Counted from the first letter of the stretch, positions 16,158 to 26,131 are shown. The stretch is 56,341 nucleotides of DNA from an uncultured Pelagibacteraceae bacterium (GCA_902610585.1 CACLWE010000009.1:1-56341), one strand, 5' to 3'. Made by a program: numbers and translations. Notes: generated from the letters alone by a model not told the origin.

Positions 16158-16323
16158 AAAAAATTTATTAATTCTCATTTTAATGTTCTTCCTATTAGGA
16201 ATTGCGACGTTTAGTTTATTAGAAAAAGACATTGAGAGTGAAGTTTTAAATGAAGTCTCAGGGTGCAGCAGCTGCAGCGGCCCGAAAGCATTTAAAGCAA
16301 AAAATAAGTCAAACGAAAATTAA
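16147..16323 (+). CDS. 58-aa membrane microprotein with CSSCSG motif
   Basis: ATG at 16147 inside the end of the flavin reductase gene; TAA at 16321. One N-terminal hydrophobic helix (NLLILILMFFLLGIATFSLL), then an acidic stretch and GCSSCSGPKAFKAKN. The CxxC would lie outside the membrane if the helix is a signal anchor. It overlaps the upstream gene by 11 bp and the convergent DUF805 gene by 4 bp. Codon use is coding-like. A tiny redox or metal-binding peptide is possible; function unknown. Confidence 0.6.
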   Translation: MTIKKNLLILILMFFLLGIATFSLLEKDIESEVLNEVSGCSSCSGPKAFKAKNKSNEN

Positions 16324-16715
16324 GAAGAGACCTCTCCGAAATCATTACTACCTTCTGTTCCTTTTAAGCACATAAAAAAAATAATAGTAATTATTCCAAT
16401 AAAAGGAACCAGTACAATTAAGAGCCACCAACCTGAACGATTTACATCATGCAGTCTTCTTACGTATAGTGCGAAACTTGGAACAATAAAAAGAAAATAT
16501 AAAAAAATATACATAGGCCCTAGCATTATTGAGTCTGTTGAATTAGCTAATTCAATACCGACTAGTTGTAATTGAAAAAACATATCAAGCTGCAATCCAA
16601 CAAAACCAACAGCTGTTGTGAACAAGTAAAAGTACCAAAACTCAGCCCTGTTGGCTCTGGTCTTAAAATCAAAACATTTCACGAAAGCATTGTTTATTGA
16701 TTTGAAAAAACTCAT
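16320..16715 (-). CDS. DUF805-family membrane protein
   Basis: 131 aa. Family markers: FDFKTRANRAEFWYFYLF at the N-terminus, VRRLHDVNRSGWWLLIVLVPFIG in the last loop and helix, and a C-terminal KGTEGSNDFGE. Four hydrophobic helices. DUF805 proteins are small inner-membrane proteins without an established role. It is convergent with the CSSC microprotein, sharing 4 bases. Confidence 0.92.
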   Translation of the reverse strand: MSFFKSINNAFVKCFDFKTRANRAEFWYFYLFTTAVGFVGLQLDMFFQLQLVGIELANSTDSIMLGPMYIFLYFLFIVPSFALYVRRLHDVNRSGWWLLIVLVPFIGIITIIFFMCLKGTEGSNDFGEVSS

Positions 16716-16775
16716 AATGTATTAGACAATTTAATTATTTAACCAATTATAACAAAAATAGATATAATCATTCAA

Positions 16776-18563
16776 ATGTCAAAAAAACTTAGAATAGGTG
16801 GGGCAAGTGGATTTTGGGGCGATTCCGTTATTGCAACACCTCAATTATTGAATGGAAACGATCTAGACTTTATTGTTTATGATTATTTGGCAGAAATCAC
16901 AATGTCAATTATGGCAAGGGCTCGAGCAAAAGATGCCACAAAAGGCTATGCAGTAGATTTTGTATCAAGTGTATTAAAGTTAAATTTGCGACAAATAGCA
17001 GATCAAAAAGTAAAAATTCTCAGCAATGCTGGAGGCGTAAACCCAGAGGCATGCGCTGAGGCCATCAGAGAATTAATCAAAGAACTTAAATTGGATTTAA
17101 AAGTGTCAGTTGTATTAGGCGATGATTTAATGACGGAAAAGAGTAAATTTTCAGAGCTGAATACAAAGGAAATGTATTCAAATGAAGATTTTCCTGCTGA
17201 GGACAAAATAGCAAGCATTAATGCATATCTTGGTGCATTTCCTATAGCTGAAGCTCTTAAAAGTGGCGCTGATATAGTTATTACCGGAAGAAGTGTTGAT
17301 AGCGCAGTTACATTAGGCGCATGTATTTATTCGTTCGGATGGAATGAAAAAGAATACGATAAACTGGCTGCAGGTAGTTTAGCTGGTCACATTATTGAAT
17401 GTGGAACACAAAGTACTGGAGGCAATTTCACTGATTGGGAATTAGTATCAAAAGATCTGCATCAAATAGGCTATCCCATTGTGGAAGTTTCTGAAGATGG
17501 CAGTTTCGATTGTACTAAGTCAAAAAATTCAACCGGCATGGTAAGTTTTGGAACTGTCGCTGAACAGATGCTGTATGAGATAGGTGATCCTCAAGCATAT
17601 ATATTACCTGATGTTATTTGTGATTTTTCAAATGTAAAAATTGAAGAAACCGGAAAAGATAAAGTTAAAATCTCTGGAGCAAAAGGTTATCCAGCTCCTA
17701 ATCAATATAAAGTTTGCGCAACATACGCTGATGGTTTCAGGGCAGGACATGTTTGTTCATTTGTTGGTATAGATGCTGCTAAAAAAGCTCGTACATACGG
17801 AGAAGCAATATTTGAGCGATCAAAGATGATAATGCGCATGATGAATATTGCTGACTTTGATGAAACAAGTATTGAAATTATTGGGGATAACAGTCAATAC
17901 AGCAAGCAATCATCAAATGAAATCAATCGCGAAGTGGTTCTAAAATTTGCAGCTAAACATCAAGATATCAGAGCGGTAGGTATTATGCTCAAAGAGTCTG
18001 TTGGATTAGGCCTTGCAACTCCTCCAGGATTATCTGGTTTTGTTGGAGGTCGCCCAAAACCATCGCCAATTGTAAGGCTGTTCTCATTTTTAATTGATAA
18101 GGATCAAGTGAACGTAACAATAGATAATGGTTCTTCAAAGAATGAAATAAAGATACCACCATCTGAAGAATTTGACTTGAACAGTATTCAACAAACAACA
18201 GCTCCTGATTTTGAAGATGCTACTGAAAAGTTTGTTGACGTGCCACTTATTAAAGTTGCGTACGGGCGAAGTGGCGATAAAGGCAATAAAGCGAACATTG
18301 GTATAATTTCACGTGATCCTAAGTTTTATCCAGCAATATGCAATTTTCTTGACGAAAAAGTTGTCAAAGATTGCTTTGTCGACTTTCTTGAAGGTTCTGT
18401 TGAGAGATACTTTTTACCAGGATCAAATTCTATTAACTTTATTTTAAATGATGTTCTAGGCGGTGGCGGGCCAGCAAGTCTTAGAAACGACCCTCAAGGC
18501 AAAGCTTATGCGCAAATACTTCTTGATCAGATGATACCAATACCTGAAAAGTTATTGAGTTAA
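16776..18563 (+). CDS. AtuA-family protein (DUF1446 with C-terminal ferredoxin-fold domain)
   Basis: 595 aa. The N-terminal roughly 450 residues are the AtuA domain: RIGGASGFWGDS, SNAGGVNPEACAEAI, TGRSVDSAVTLGACI, GHIIECGTQSTGGNF. The last 110 residues are the AtuA-like C-terminal domain (VPLIKVAYGRSGDKGNKANIGII). In Pseudomonas AtuA belongs to acyclic terpene (citronellol/geraniol) catabolism, where the other Atu proteins act on CoA esters. A TATAAT lies 8 bases before the ATG, so the transcript may be almost leaderless. The neighbours, LivF, acyl-CoA ligase and substrate-binding proteins, support an uptake-and-activation pathway. Confidence 0.9.
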   Translation: MSKKLRIGGASGFWGDSVIATPQLLNGNDLDFIVYDYLAEITMSIMARARAKDATKGYAVDFVSSVLKLNLRQIADQKVKILSNAGGVNPEACAEAIRELIKELKLDLKVSVVLGDDLMTEKSKFSELNTKEMYSNEDFPAEDKIASINAYLGAFPIAEALKSGADIVITGRSVDSAVTLGACIYSFGWNEKEYDKLAAGSLAGHIIECGTQSTGGNFTDWELVSKDLHQIGYPIVEVSEDGSFDCTKSKNSTGMVSFGTVAEQMLYEIGDPQAYILPDVICDFSNVKIEETGKDKVKISGAKGYPAPNQYKVCATYADGFRAGHVCSFVGIDAAKKARTYGEAIFERSKMIMRMMNIADFDETSIEIIGDNSQYSKQSSNEINREVVLKFAAKHQDIRAVGIMLKESVGLGLATPPGLSGFVGGRPKPSPIVRLFSFLIDKDQVNVTIDNGSSKNEIKIPPSEEFDLNSIQQTTAPDFEDATEKFVDVPLIKVAYGRSGDKGNKANIGIISRDPKFYPAICNFLDEKVVKDCFVDFLEGSVERYFLPGSNSINFILNDVLGGGGPASLRNDPQGKAYAQILLDQMIPIPEKLLS

Positions 18564-18615
18564 AATATTGAATAATTTAATTAACATAATTGTCGGTAAG
18601 ATATAAAAGTAAATT

Positions 18616-19389
18616 ATGTCAAATCCTTTATTAAGTGTTGAAAATATTGAAACTTATTATGGGCCAATCATGGCTATAAGAGGTATCAGCTTTAAAGTTA
18701 ACCAAGGTTCAATTGTAACAATCCTTGGATCTAATGGAGCAGGGAAAACGACAATTCTCAAAACTATATCAGGAGCAATTGATCCTAGAAAAGGAAAGGT
18801 TTATTTAAATGGAAGTGAAATTCAAAAAAAAGATCCTGATAAAATATTAAGACTTGGAATGAGCCATGCTCCTGAAGGTAGAGAAGTATTTCCTTATTGT
18901 TCCGTAATTGAGAATCTTCAAATGGGTGCTTATACACGATCAGATAAGAAAGAAATAAATAAAGATATTGAACAAGTTTTTGAATATTTTCCAATACTAA
19001 AAGAAAGGATGAACCAACCAGCTGGTTTATTGTCTGGTGGAGAGCAGCAAATGTTATGCATCAGTCGAGCTCTTATGAGCAAGCCAGAAATTATGCTTTT
19101 AGATGAGCCGTCATTAGGGTTGTCACCTAAACTAGTTAAGGAAATATTTGAAATTATAATTCGAATAAATAAAGAATTAAAAACTACAATACTTTTAGTT
19201 GAGCAAAACGCTAATATTGCACTTAGTAACTCCGACTTTGGCTATGTGTTAGAACTTGGTCGAATTGTAATGGAAGGAAACAGTAAAGAGCTTTTAGAAA
19301 AAGAAGATATAAAAGAATTTTATCTTGGACAGCAAGATGAAGGTATAAGAGGAGAGAGACGTTGGAAAAAGAAAAAAATGTGGAGATAA
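18616..19389 (+). CDS. livF: LivF-type ABC transporter ATPase
   Basis: 257-aa ATPase of a branched-chain amino-acid-type (HAAT) importer. Walker A GSNGAGKTT with K44, LSGGEQQM signature, Walker B IMLLDEPSLGLSP, and the switch LVEQNA. The Arg/Lys-rich tail GIRGERRWKKKKMWR is typical of LivF copies linked to acyl-CoA ligases. It overlaps the ligase gene by 28 bp. Its permeases and LivG partner are not adjacent; they lie at 34.2-37 kb on the other strand. Confidence 0.93.
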   Translation: MSNPLLSVENIETYYGPIMAIRGISFKVNQGSIVTILGSNGAGKTTILKTISGAIDPRKGKVYLNGSEIQKKDPDKILRLGMSHAPEGREVFPYCSVIENLQMGAYTRSDKKEINKDIEQVFEYFPILKERMNQPAGLLSGGEQQMLCISRALMSKPEIMLLDEPSLGLSPKLVKEIFEIIIRINKELKTTILLVEQNANIALSNSDFGYVLELGRIVMEGNSKELLEKEDIKEFYLGQQDEGIRGERRWKKKKMWR

Positions 19390-21185
19390 ATACAATTCCA
19401 AGACTTTTTTGGGACTCGGTTAAATCTCGTGGAGAAAAAGTTGCCATGAGAGAAAAAGATCTTGGTATTTGGCAAGAAATCTCATGGTCTCACTATGGAG
19501 AAAAGGCAAAACTAACTGGTCTTGCTCTTCACGCTCTAGGACTAGAAAAAGGTAATGTGGTTTCAATTGCAAGTGAAGGAAATCCTGAGTGGCTTTATAC
19601 TGATATGGGGACAATCGGTGCGGGAGGAATTTCTAGTGGGGTGTATACAACAGACTCGGCTGCACAGGTTAAGTATCTAGTAAATGATAGTGCTACAAAA
19701 TTTTATTTTGCTGAAAATGAAGAACAGCTTGATAAAATTTTAGAAGTAAGAAGTGAGTGTCCTACATTAAAGAAAATTATTGTTTATGATATGGAAGGTT
19801 TAAATGACTTTCATGATGATCAAGTTATTAGTTATGAAGGGTTTCTAAAAATTGGTGAAAAAACTAATCAAGAAAACCCTGATCTTTGGGAGAGTTTAGT
19901 AAATAATGTAAGCCCAGATGACATTGCAATTTTAGTTTACACATCAGGTACAACAGGACCTTCAAAAGGTGCGATGATTAATCACACAAACCTGCTTTAT
20001 TCTATTAATACTGGATATGATATCTTTGATGTAATGGAACATGAGGAACAATTATCGTTTCTCCCGTTATGTCATATATTAGAGCGGTCAGTTTCAGTTA
20101 TGATCCCTTTAAAAACAGGCGCAGTAGTTAATTTTGCAGAAAGTATTGATACTGTTCCTGAAAATATTCGAGAAGTTTCTCCAACGGTATTTATTGCAGT
20201 TCCAAGGATTTGGGAAAAGTTTTATTCATCGATTACAATTCTAATGAAGGATGCAACTTTCATTGGCAAGTCTTTCTATCAATTATCAATAAATGTAGGA
20301 TCCAAATATAAAGAGTACTTTATAGATGGAAAAGAACCTCCTTTATCATTGAAACTATCTTATTGGATATGTAATCAACTGGTTTTAAAAAATATAAAAA
20401 AACTTCTCGGTTTGAATAACTGTCGTTATGCACTAAGTGGCGCTGCGCCTATATCACCTGATCTCATAAATTGGTATCTCTCACTTGGTATAGATATGAG
20501 AGAAGGATGGGGAATGACAGAAACTGCTGGACTTGGTACTGCATTTTACTCAAGAGAAATAAAACTAGGACATGTTGGCCGAGCCGTTAATGACTCTGAA
20601 GTCAGGATTGCACAGGATGGAGAAATTTTATTTAAAGGTCCAGGTGTGTTCTGTGGTTATTTAAATAAACCTGAACAAACAAAAGAAACGCTTATTGATG
20701 GATGGCTACATACAGGAGATGTTGGTGAAATTGATAACTATGGAAATTTAAAAATTACAGACAGAAAAAAAGACATAATCATTACTGCTGGTGGAAAAAA
20801 TATCTCTCCCTCGGAAATAGAAAATGAGTTAAAATTTAGTCCATTCATATCAGATGCTGTAGTAATTGGTGATAAAAGAAAGTTTTTGTCATGTCTAATA
20901 ATGATAGATGAAGAGAATGTGATGAAACACGCTCAAGACAATGACATACCATTTTCTAATTTTGAAAGTCTCTGTAAATCAGAGGAAATAGTTGACTTGA
21001 TTGATAATGAAGTCAATAAAGTAAATAAAAAATTCGCTTCAGTAGAACAAGTAAAAAAATTCTCATTAATTGATATACAATTAACAGCCGAAGACGATGA
21101 GCTCACTCCGACCATGAAGCTGAAACGCAAATTCATAAATCAAAAATACGGCGATATCATTGAAAGCATGTATCAATCTGCTTGA
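19362..21185 (+). CDS. Long-chain acyl-CoA synthetase (AMP-forming)
   Basis: 607 aa. ATP/AMP motif YTSGTTGPSKGAM, adenylation core GWGMTETAG, hinge region TDRKKDIIITAGGKNISPSEIE. It activates a fatty or similar carboxylic acid to the CoA thioester. The start is TTG at 19362, with AGGAGAG just upstream and inside the livF end; no suitable ATG lies nearby. The overlap with livF suggests uptake coupled to activation (vectorial acylation), which is inference from context. Confidence 0.92.
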   Translation: MEKEKNVEINTIPRLFWDSVKSRGEKVAMREKDLGIWQEISWSHYGEKAKLTGLALHALGLEKGNVVSIASEGNPEWLYTDMGTIGAGGISSGVYTTDSAAQVKYLVNDSATKFYFAENEEQLDKILEVRSECPTLKKIIVYDMEGLNDFHDDQVISYEGFLKIGEKTNQENPDLWESLVNNVSPDDIAILVYTSGTTGPSKGAMINHTNLLYSINTGYDIFDVMEHEEQLSFLPLCHILERSVSVMIPLKTGAVVNFAESIDTVPENIREVSPTVFIAVPRIWEKFYSSITILMKDATFIGKSFYQLSINVGSKYKEYFIDGKEPPLSLKLSYWICNQLVLKNIKKLLGLNNCRYALSGAAPISPDLINWYLSLGIDMREGWGMTETAGLGTAFYSREIKLGHVGRAVNDSEVRIAQDGEILFKGPGVFCGYLNKPEQTKETLIDGWLHTGDVGEIDNYGNLKITDRKKDIIITAGGKNISPSEIENELKFSPFISDAVVIGDKRKFLSCLIMIDEENVMKHAQDNDIPFSNFESLCKSEEIVDLIDNEVNKVNKKFASVEQVKKFSLIDIQLTAEDDELTPTMKLKRKFINQKYGDIIESMYQSA

Positions 21186-21236
21186 TTTTCCTCTCTGAAA
21201 TAATAAGATTTCCTTTTAAATTCAAGAGGACAAACG

Positions 21237-22409
21237 ATGATTAGTAAGCAATTTTCAATTTTTACAATTTTTTTGGCACTATTTTTAACGATTGGTCACA
21301 ATTCTTATTCTCAAGGTGTTTCAGACGATGAAATCATTCTTGGCATGCATACAGATATAAGTGGTCCAGTTTCTTCATTTGGAAAATATTCAGTTGAAGG
21401 TGTTCAAATGAGAATTGATGAGATTAATAAAGCTGGAGGCATTCATGGAAGAATGCTGAAAATCATTGCAGAAGATCATCAATACCAAGTTCCTCGTGCA
21501 GTCCAGGCAGCAAATAAGCTTCTAAATAAAGATAAGATATTTCTGATGGTTGCAAGTTTAGGTACACCAATGAATAACGCAGTGTTTGAAGCTCAAGAAA
21601 AAAAAGATATACCAAATTTGTTTCCTCTATCATCTGCAAGATCAATGACTGATCCTTTACATCGTTTAAAATTTGGAGCTCTTTCAAGTTATTATGATCA
21701 AATCAGAGCTGGTGTTAAGTGGGCAATCAATGAGAGAGGCAAAAATAAAATTTGTGTTCTTTATCAGGATAATGATTTTGGACAAGAAACATATGAAGCG
21801 ACTGTAGACCAACTAAGCGAAATGGGTTTAAAGTTACATGAAAAAGCAACCAATAAGCCCACTGATACAGACTTAACTTCTCAGATTACAAAATTAAAAA
21901 ATGCAGGCTGTGAAGCTGTTGCAATGGGAACAATTGTAAAGGACACAATTCTTGGTTATACAAAAGCTAGGCAGATGAAATGGGATGCATTATTTTTTGG
22001 TCAGGTTGCAAGTTTTCACCCTGTTATAGCATCGCAACCAGATGGAGTTACAGATGGATTTTATACATTTGCTCAATTTGATACTCCAAGTAAAACAAAT
22101 TGTTCACCGGAGATTTGTGATTGGATTGACACCTATGAGTCGATTTTTGGAAATTCTCCAAATATAGGTTCAGCCTATGGTTATATGTATATGGATATAA
22201 CTGCTAGGGCATTGGAAATTGCTGGTCGTGACCTAACGACAGACAGCTTCCTAAATGCATTAGAAAGCATAAATGACTATAAAATACCTTTTGGTGATAC
22301 AACACTTTCTTGGTCCCCAGAAAAACATTTAGGTGCGAATGTTGCTTATTTATTTGAAGTTCAAAATGGAACTTTTATTCAAACGGATAACAAAGAATAT
22401 ACATACTAA
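21237..22409 (+). CDS. Liv-type substrate-binding protein 1
   Basis: 390-aa periplasmic binding protein of the Leu/Ile/Val (type 1 fold) class. Signal peptide residues 1-25. ILGMHTDISGPVSSFGKYSVEGVQMRIDEINKAGG and GTPMNNAV are the recognisable lobe-1 segments; two cysteines near residue 285 may form a disulfide. AGAGGA precedes the ATG. The next gene starts directly at its stop codon and is a clear paralogue. Ligand unknown; with the acyl-CoA ligase context, an organic acid is as plausible as an amino acid. Confidence 0.9.
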   Translation: MISKQFSIFTIFLALFLTIGHNSYSQGVSDDEIILGMHTDISGPVSSFGKYSVEGVQMRIDEINKAGGIHGRMLKIIAEDHQYQVPRAVQAANKLLNKDKIFLMVASLGTPMNNAVFEAQEKKDIPNLFPLSSARSMTDPLHRLKFGALSSYYDQIRAGVKWAINERGKNKICVLYQDNDFGQETYEATVDQLSEMGLKLHEKATNKPTDTDLTSQITKLKNAGCEAVAMGTIVKDTILGYTKARQMKWDALFFGQVASFHPVIASQPDGVTDGFYTFAQFDTPSKTNCSPEICDWIDTYESIFGNSPNIGSAYGYMYMDITARALEIAGRDLTTDSFLNALESINDYKIPFGDTTLSWSPEKHLGANVAYLFEVQNGTFIQTDNKEYTY

Positions 22410-23567
22410 ATGAAAATTTTTGTTTATTTATTTCTTTCATTATTCCTTTCTGGCTTTTCGTTTGCTGACCAAGGCATTACAGAAGATCAGATCTTAATCG
22501 GAATGCATACTGATCTAAGTGGACCTGCCTCTATGATTGGAAAACAAAGTGTTGACGGTGTAAACATGCGAATTGATGAATTTAATCAAGCGGGCGGAGC
22601 TCATGGCAGAACAATAAAATTTATTGTTGAAGACCATCAATACACCGTCCCAAGAGCGGTGCAAGCGGCCAATAAACTGCTAAGAAAAGATAAAATTGGC
22701 TTTATGTTGGGCTCTCTTGGTACACCAATGAATAATGCAGTGATGTCTGATCAACTATCAATGAATATTCCAAGTTTATTTCCTCTTACAGCTGCACGAT
22801 CAATGTTTGAACCTTATGATCGTTTGAAGTTTACATCAGGATCAACATATTATGATCAGATCAGAACAGGATTGAAATATCTTATTGAAAATAACAATCG
22901 AAAGTCAGTATGTGTTTTGTATGAAGATACTGATTTTGGACAGGAAATTGTTGACGCTGTAGATGATCAACTTGCAGCAATGAATATGACATTAGTTGAG
23001 AGTGCGTCAGCAAAGCCTACAGATACTGACTTCACTGCTCAAATAAAAAAACTTAATAATGCAGGATGTGATTTAGTAGCCATGGGAACAATTGTTCGAA
23101 CAACAATATTACCATTTATGAAAGCAAAGGAAATAAATTGGACAGATGTTGATTTTGTGACAACTTCAGCAAGCTATTACACAGTTGTGGCAGAACAACC
23201 AAATGGAGTAATGAATGGGCTGTACTGTTTAAATTCTGTCGTATTTCCTTATTACGATACGGCTAATGAAATTGAAAAAAAATGGTGGGATAAATTTAAA
23301 TCTATTTATGCAACAGATCCTAATACGGGAGCCATCTATGGATATATTTTTGCAGATATAGTTGTTGAAGCCATCAAAAGAGCCGGAAAAGATTTAACTG
23401 TTGATAGCTTTGTTGAGGCTATGGAAACTCTCAAAGATTATGAAGATCCATTAAAACTTGGCTCGGTAACTTTTAATTCTGATCAAAGACAAGGAAGCAA
23501 TATTTCTTATTTCTTTCAAGTTCAAAATGAGAGATTTGAAGTAATTTCTGGACCAATTAATTACTAA
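22410..23567 (+). CDS. Liv-type substrate-binding protein 2 (tandem paralogue)
   Basis: 385 aa, with a signal peptide (about residues 1-19). It shares long stretches with the gene before it: EDHQYxVPRAVQAANKLL, SLGTPMNNAV, KPTDTDxTxQIxKLxNAGC and FLNALE/FVEAME. The duplication is evident without alignment. The start codon abuts the previous stop. Differences cluster in the ligand-facing loops (SARSMTDPLHRLKFGALSSYYDQ versus AARSMFEPYDRLKFTSGSTYYDQ), so ligand range may have split. Confidence 0.9.
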   Translation: MKIFVYLFLSLFLSGFSFADQGITEDQILIGMHTDLSGPASMIGKQSVDGVNMRIDEFNQAGGAHGRTIKFIVEDHQYTVPRAVQAANKLLRKDKIGFMLGSLGTPMNNAVMSDQLSMNIPSLFPLTAARSMFEPYDRLKFTSGSTYYDQIRTGLKYLIENNNRKSVCVLYEDTDFGQEIVDAVDDQLAAMNMTLVESASAKPTDTDFTAQIKKLNNAGCDLVAMGTIVRTTILPFMKAKEINWTDVDFVTTSASYYTVVAEQPNGVMNGLYCLNSVVFPYYDTANEIEKKWWDKFKSIYATDPNTGAIYGYIFADIVVEAIKRAGKDLTVDSFVEAMETLKDYEDPLKLGSVTFNSDQRQGSNISYFFQVQNERFEVISGPINY

Positions 23568-23580
23568 TTACGGTACAAAC

Positions 23581-24192
23581 TTGATAAAGAGCGCTGTCTT
23601 AATTGCAAACGGAAAAGTCTCAAAAACTGATTACGTTAAAAAGATAATAGATAGTAGCGATTACTTTATTAGTATTGACGCTAAATCAGAAAATTTAAAA
23701 GAATTAGGAGTTCAGCCTAATCTAATTTTAGGTGATCTTGACTCTGCTGCAATTGATGATCTTGATAGTAAAATAGAAGTTGTTGAATTATCCGATCAGA
23801 ACAAAACTGATTTAGAAAAATCGTTAGATTATTGCAAGGAGAATAGTATTAAAAAAGTCGTGATATTAGGAAGTAGCGGTTTGAGGGAAGATCATTCAAT
23901 GGCAAATGTTCTAATAGCCAGCACTTACTCAGATATTTTGCAAATTGAACTAATAACAAATTATTATCGAATAATCTTTGTGAGAGAAAATACAAAAATA
24001 AGTGCTCATAATGTGCCGGTATCTATTATTTCATTGTCGTCAGATAACAAAATTACAACAAGAGGATTAAAATATGATTTGAATAACGAAAAATTGAAAT
24101 CTTTTTCTCATGGCATAAGTAACGAAGTAAATGGAGATAGCTTTACAGTGAAAGCTGAAAGTGTAATTGTTGTTTTTATAGGAATTAAGTAG
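23581..24192 (+). CDS. Thiamine pyrophosphokinase
   Basis: 203-aa TPK, transferring pyrophosphate from ATP to thiamine to make TPP. Catalytic patterns: LILGDLDSA, LSDQNKTDLEKSLDYC, and GSSGLREDHSMANV. The C-terminal beta-sandwich domain (TTRGLKYDLNNEKLKSFSHGISNEV) is the thiamine-binding part. The start codon is TTG at 23581. The stop overlaps the next GTG start by one base. No thiamine biosynthesis genes adjoin, so salvage is likely. Confidence 0.88.
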   Translation: MIKSAVLIANGKVSKTDYVKKIIDSSDYFISIDAKSENLKELGVQPNLILGDLDSAAIDDLDSKIEVVELSDQNKTDLEKSLDYCKENSIKKVVILGSSGLREDHSMANVLIASTYSDILQIELITNYYRIIFVRENTKISAHNVPVSIISLSSDNKITTRGLKYDLNNEKLKSFSHGISNEVNGDSFTVKAESVIVVFIGIK

Positions 24193-25322
24193 TGAAAAAA
24201 ATTGGTATAATTGGCGGAGGTATATCTGGTCTTACTTTAGGCTGTGTTTTAAAGGGATCTGGAAAAGAATGTGTAATTTTTGAAAGATCAAGCGCACTAA
24301 GTGAACATGGCGCAGGCATATCATTAACTCCCAATGCTTGTAAAATACTAGAGGAAATAGATATTCTAGATGCTGTTAGAGCAGAGTCTTGTTCTCCATT
24401 AGATATTGCTTGGAGAGATGATCAGGGAAATGTCATAAAAAAACTCAATATCAATGAATTTGGAGAAGTAATTACATCAAATAGAAAAGTCTTAATAAAT
24501 AAACTGTATGAGAAATTTATTAATCTAGGTGGAGAAATAAAATTTAATCATGAGTTGTTAGATATAATAAAAGAAAAAGAATTAGTTTTCAAAAATCAGA
24601 AAAATATAAGTGTAGACTACATTGCAGGCTGCGATGGGATAAAATCACTAATTAGAACAAATAAAATCAAAAAGGATAAAATTACTTTTTCAGGCTATAC
24701 CGCGTGGAGAGGTATTGGTTCGTCCGATAGCAAAAGGATAAATATATGCCTAGGTAAAAATAGCCATATCGTCTGTTACCCTGTTAATGAAAAACTCGAA
24801 ACAAGCTTTATTGCAATAAAAAAAAGCAAAATAAAAAATAATGAAAGTTGGAGAGAAGAGGGAAGTCATGAGGATTTATTAGAGGATTTCTCATCCTATG
24901 GAAGTTTCATTAAATCATTATTTCAATCTTCAAAAAAAGTTTATAAATGGGGTTTATTTGATCGAAAATCACTTAATTCGTTTTCCAGTGGTAACATAAC
25001 TCTATTGGGAGACTCGGCACATCCGATGATGCCGTTTTTGGGCCAAGGCGGCGCTATGGCACTGGAGGATGCATACATATTCGGAAATTTAGTAAACAAA
25101 TCTGACGATTTTAATTTTATAAGAAATAATTATGAGAAATTGAGGGTGGGTAGGACTAATGCAATTAAAAGATCTTCAAGATATCAGGGATATATAAATC
25201 ATTTAGGAAACCCAATTTTGAAATCACTGAGAAATTTTATGCTAAAAAATACAGATATTGCTATGAGAAGAACAAAGAACATTTATAATTATGAACCAAT
25301 GAAAATTATTAACAATTTATAA
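24192..25322 (+). CDS. FAD-dependent class A monooxygenase
   Basis: 376-aa group A flavoprotein hydroxylase. FAD-binding GIIGGGISGLTLGCVLKGSGKECVIFERS at the N-terminus; GDSAHPMMPFLGQGGAMALEDA is the second FAD motif; CDGIKS corresponds to the DG motif. Start is GTG at 24192, overlapping the TPK stop. Members hydroxylate aromatics (salicylate type) or ubiquinone precursors. A catabolic role fits the following enoyl-CoA hydratase gene, but the substrate is unknown. Confidence 0.88.
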   Translation: MKKIGIIGGGISGLTLGCVLKGSGKECVIFERSSALSEHGAGISLTPNACKILEEIDILDAVRAESCSPLDIAWRDDQGNVIKKLNINEFGEVITSNRKVLINKLYEKFINLGGEIKFNHELLDIIKEKELVFKNQKNISVDYIAGCDGIKSLIRTNKIKKDKITFSGYTAWRGIGSSDSKRINICLGKNSHIVCYPVNEKLETSFIAIKKSKIKNNESWREEGSHEDLLEDFSSYGSFIKSLFQSSKKVYKWGLFDRKSLNSFSSGNITLLGDSAHPMMPFLGQGGAMALEDAYIFGNLVNKSDDFNFIRNNYEKLRVGRTNAIKRSSRYQGYINHLGNPILKSLRNFMLKNTDIAMRRTKNIYNYEPMKIINNL

Positions 25323-25324
25323 GT

Positions 25325-26131
25325 ATGACTACATTGCCAGAAACAAAAGCCTGTAAAGTAAATATAGAAAATGAATGGTTAACTATTTCATTCAATCAAC
25401 CAGAAAAAAGAAATGCATTAACCAGCGAGTTGACTGATGATATTAAAAATATTTTTGATGCAGCACGTGATGACTTAGGTGTGAGAGGCGTTACCATGAG
25501 AGGTGAAGGGGGAATATTCTGTGCAGGCGGAGATTTAAAAATGTTTAAAACTGGTTTTCAAGGTGGAGAGCAGGGAATGAAAGATGTTGAAGAAGCAAGT
25601 GCTTTAACTGGTGCATTTTTTGATATGATAAACTCTTATCCAAAGCCAGTTGTAATGTTAGCTGAAGGCGCAGCGATGGCTGGTGGTCTTGGAATGCTTT
25701 GTGCTGGGGATATCGTGGTAGTGACTGAAGATTGTAAATTTGCTTTAACAGAAACTACTCTAGGAATACCTCCTGCTCAAATTGCTCCCTTTGTTGCGCA
25801 AAGAATAGGTTTAGCTAAAGCTAGACGTATCATGCTTACTGCAGCACGGTTCAGAGGTAAAGAAGCATTTGAAATGGGATTAGCAGATTTTATAGCAAAA
25901 GATGCTAATGATTTAAAAAATATTGAGTCTGATATAATAAAAGGAGTTATGAATTGTGCCCCTGGAGCAAACGCTATTACAAAAGAAATTGTCCTAGCAA
26001 CAAGACATTTAGAGAGAAGTGAAATGATCGATTTTGCTGCAAAAGGTTTTGCTGAACGCATGTTAAGCGATGAAGGTAGAGAAGGCATTGCATCTTTTAT
26101 TGAGAAACGTAAACCGAAATGGTCAAAATGA
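25325..26131 (+). CDS. Enoyl-CoA hydratase/isomerase family protein
   Basis: 268-aa crotonase-fold protein. Oxyanion-hole segments are EGGIFCAGGDLKMF and AEGAAMAGGLGMLCAGDIVV; ALTETTLGIPPAQIAPFVAQRIG follows. The catalytic acid positions are not certain, so a hydratase, isomerase or hydrolase activity is open. Starts 2 bp after the monooxygenase and overlaps the next gene by 4 bp. Probably a beta-oxidation-like step of the pathway in this region. Confidence 0.9.
   Translation: MTTLPETKACKVNIENEWLTISFNQPEKRNALTSELTDDIKNIFDAARDDLGVRGVTMRGEGGIFCAGGDLKMFKTGFQGGEQGMKDVEEASALTGAFFDMINSYPKPVVMLAEGAAMAGGLGMLCAGDIVVVTEDCKFALTETTLGIPPAQIAPFVAQRIGLAKARRIMLTAARFRGKEAFEMGLADFIAKDANDLKNIESDIIKGVMNCAPGANAITKEIVLATRHLERSEMIDFAAKGFAERMLSDEGREGIASFIEKRKPKWSK

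Noticed and set aside
17989-18198. 69-codon minus-strand frame
   Set aside because: Shadow of the AtuA gene.
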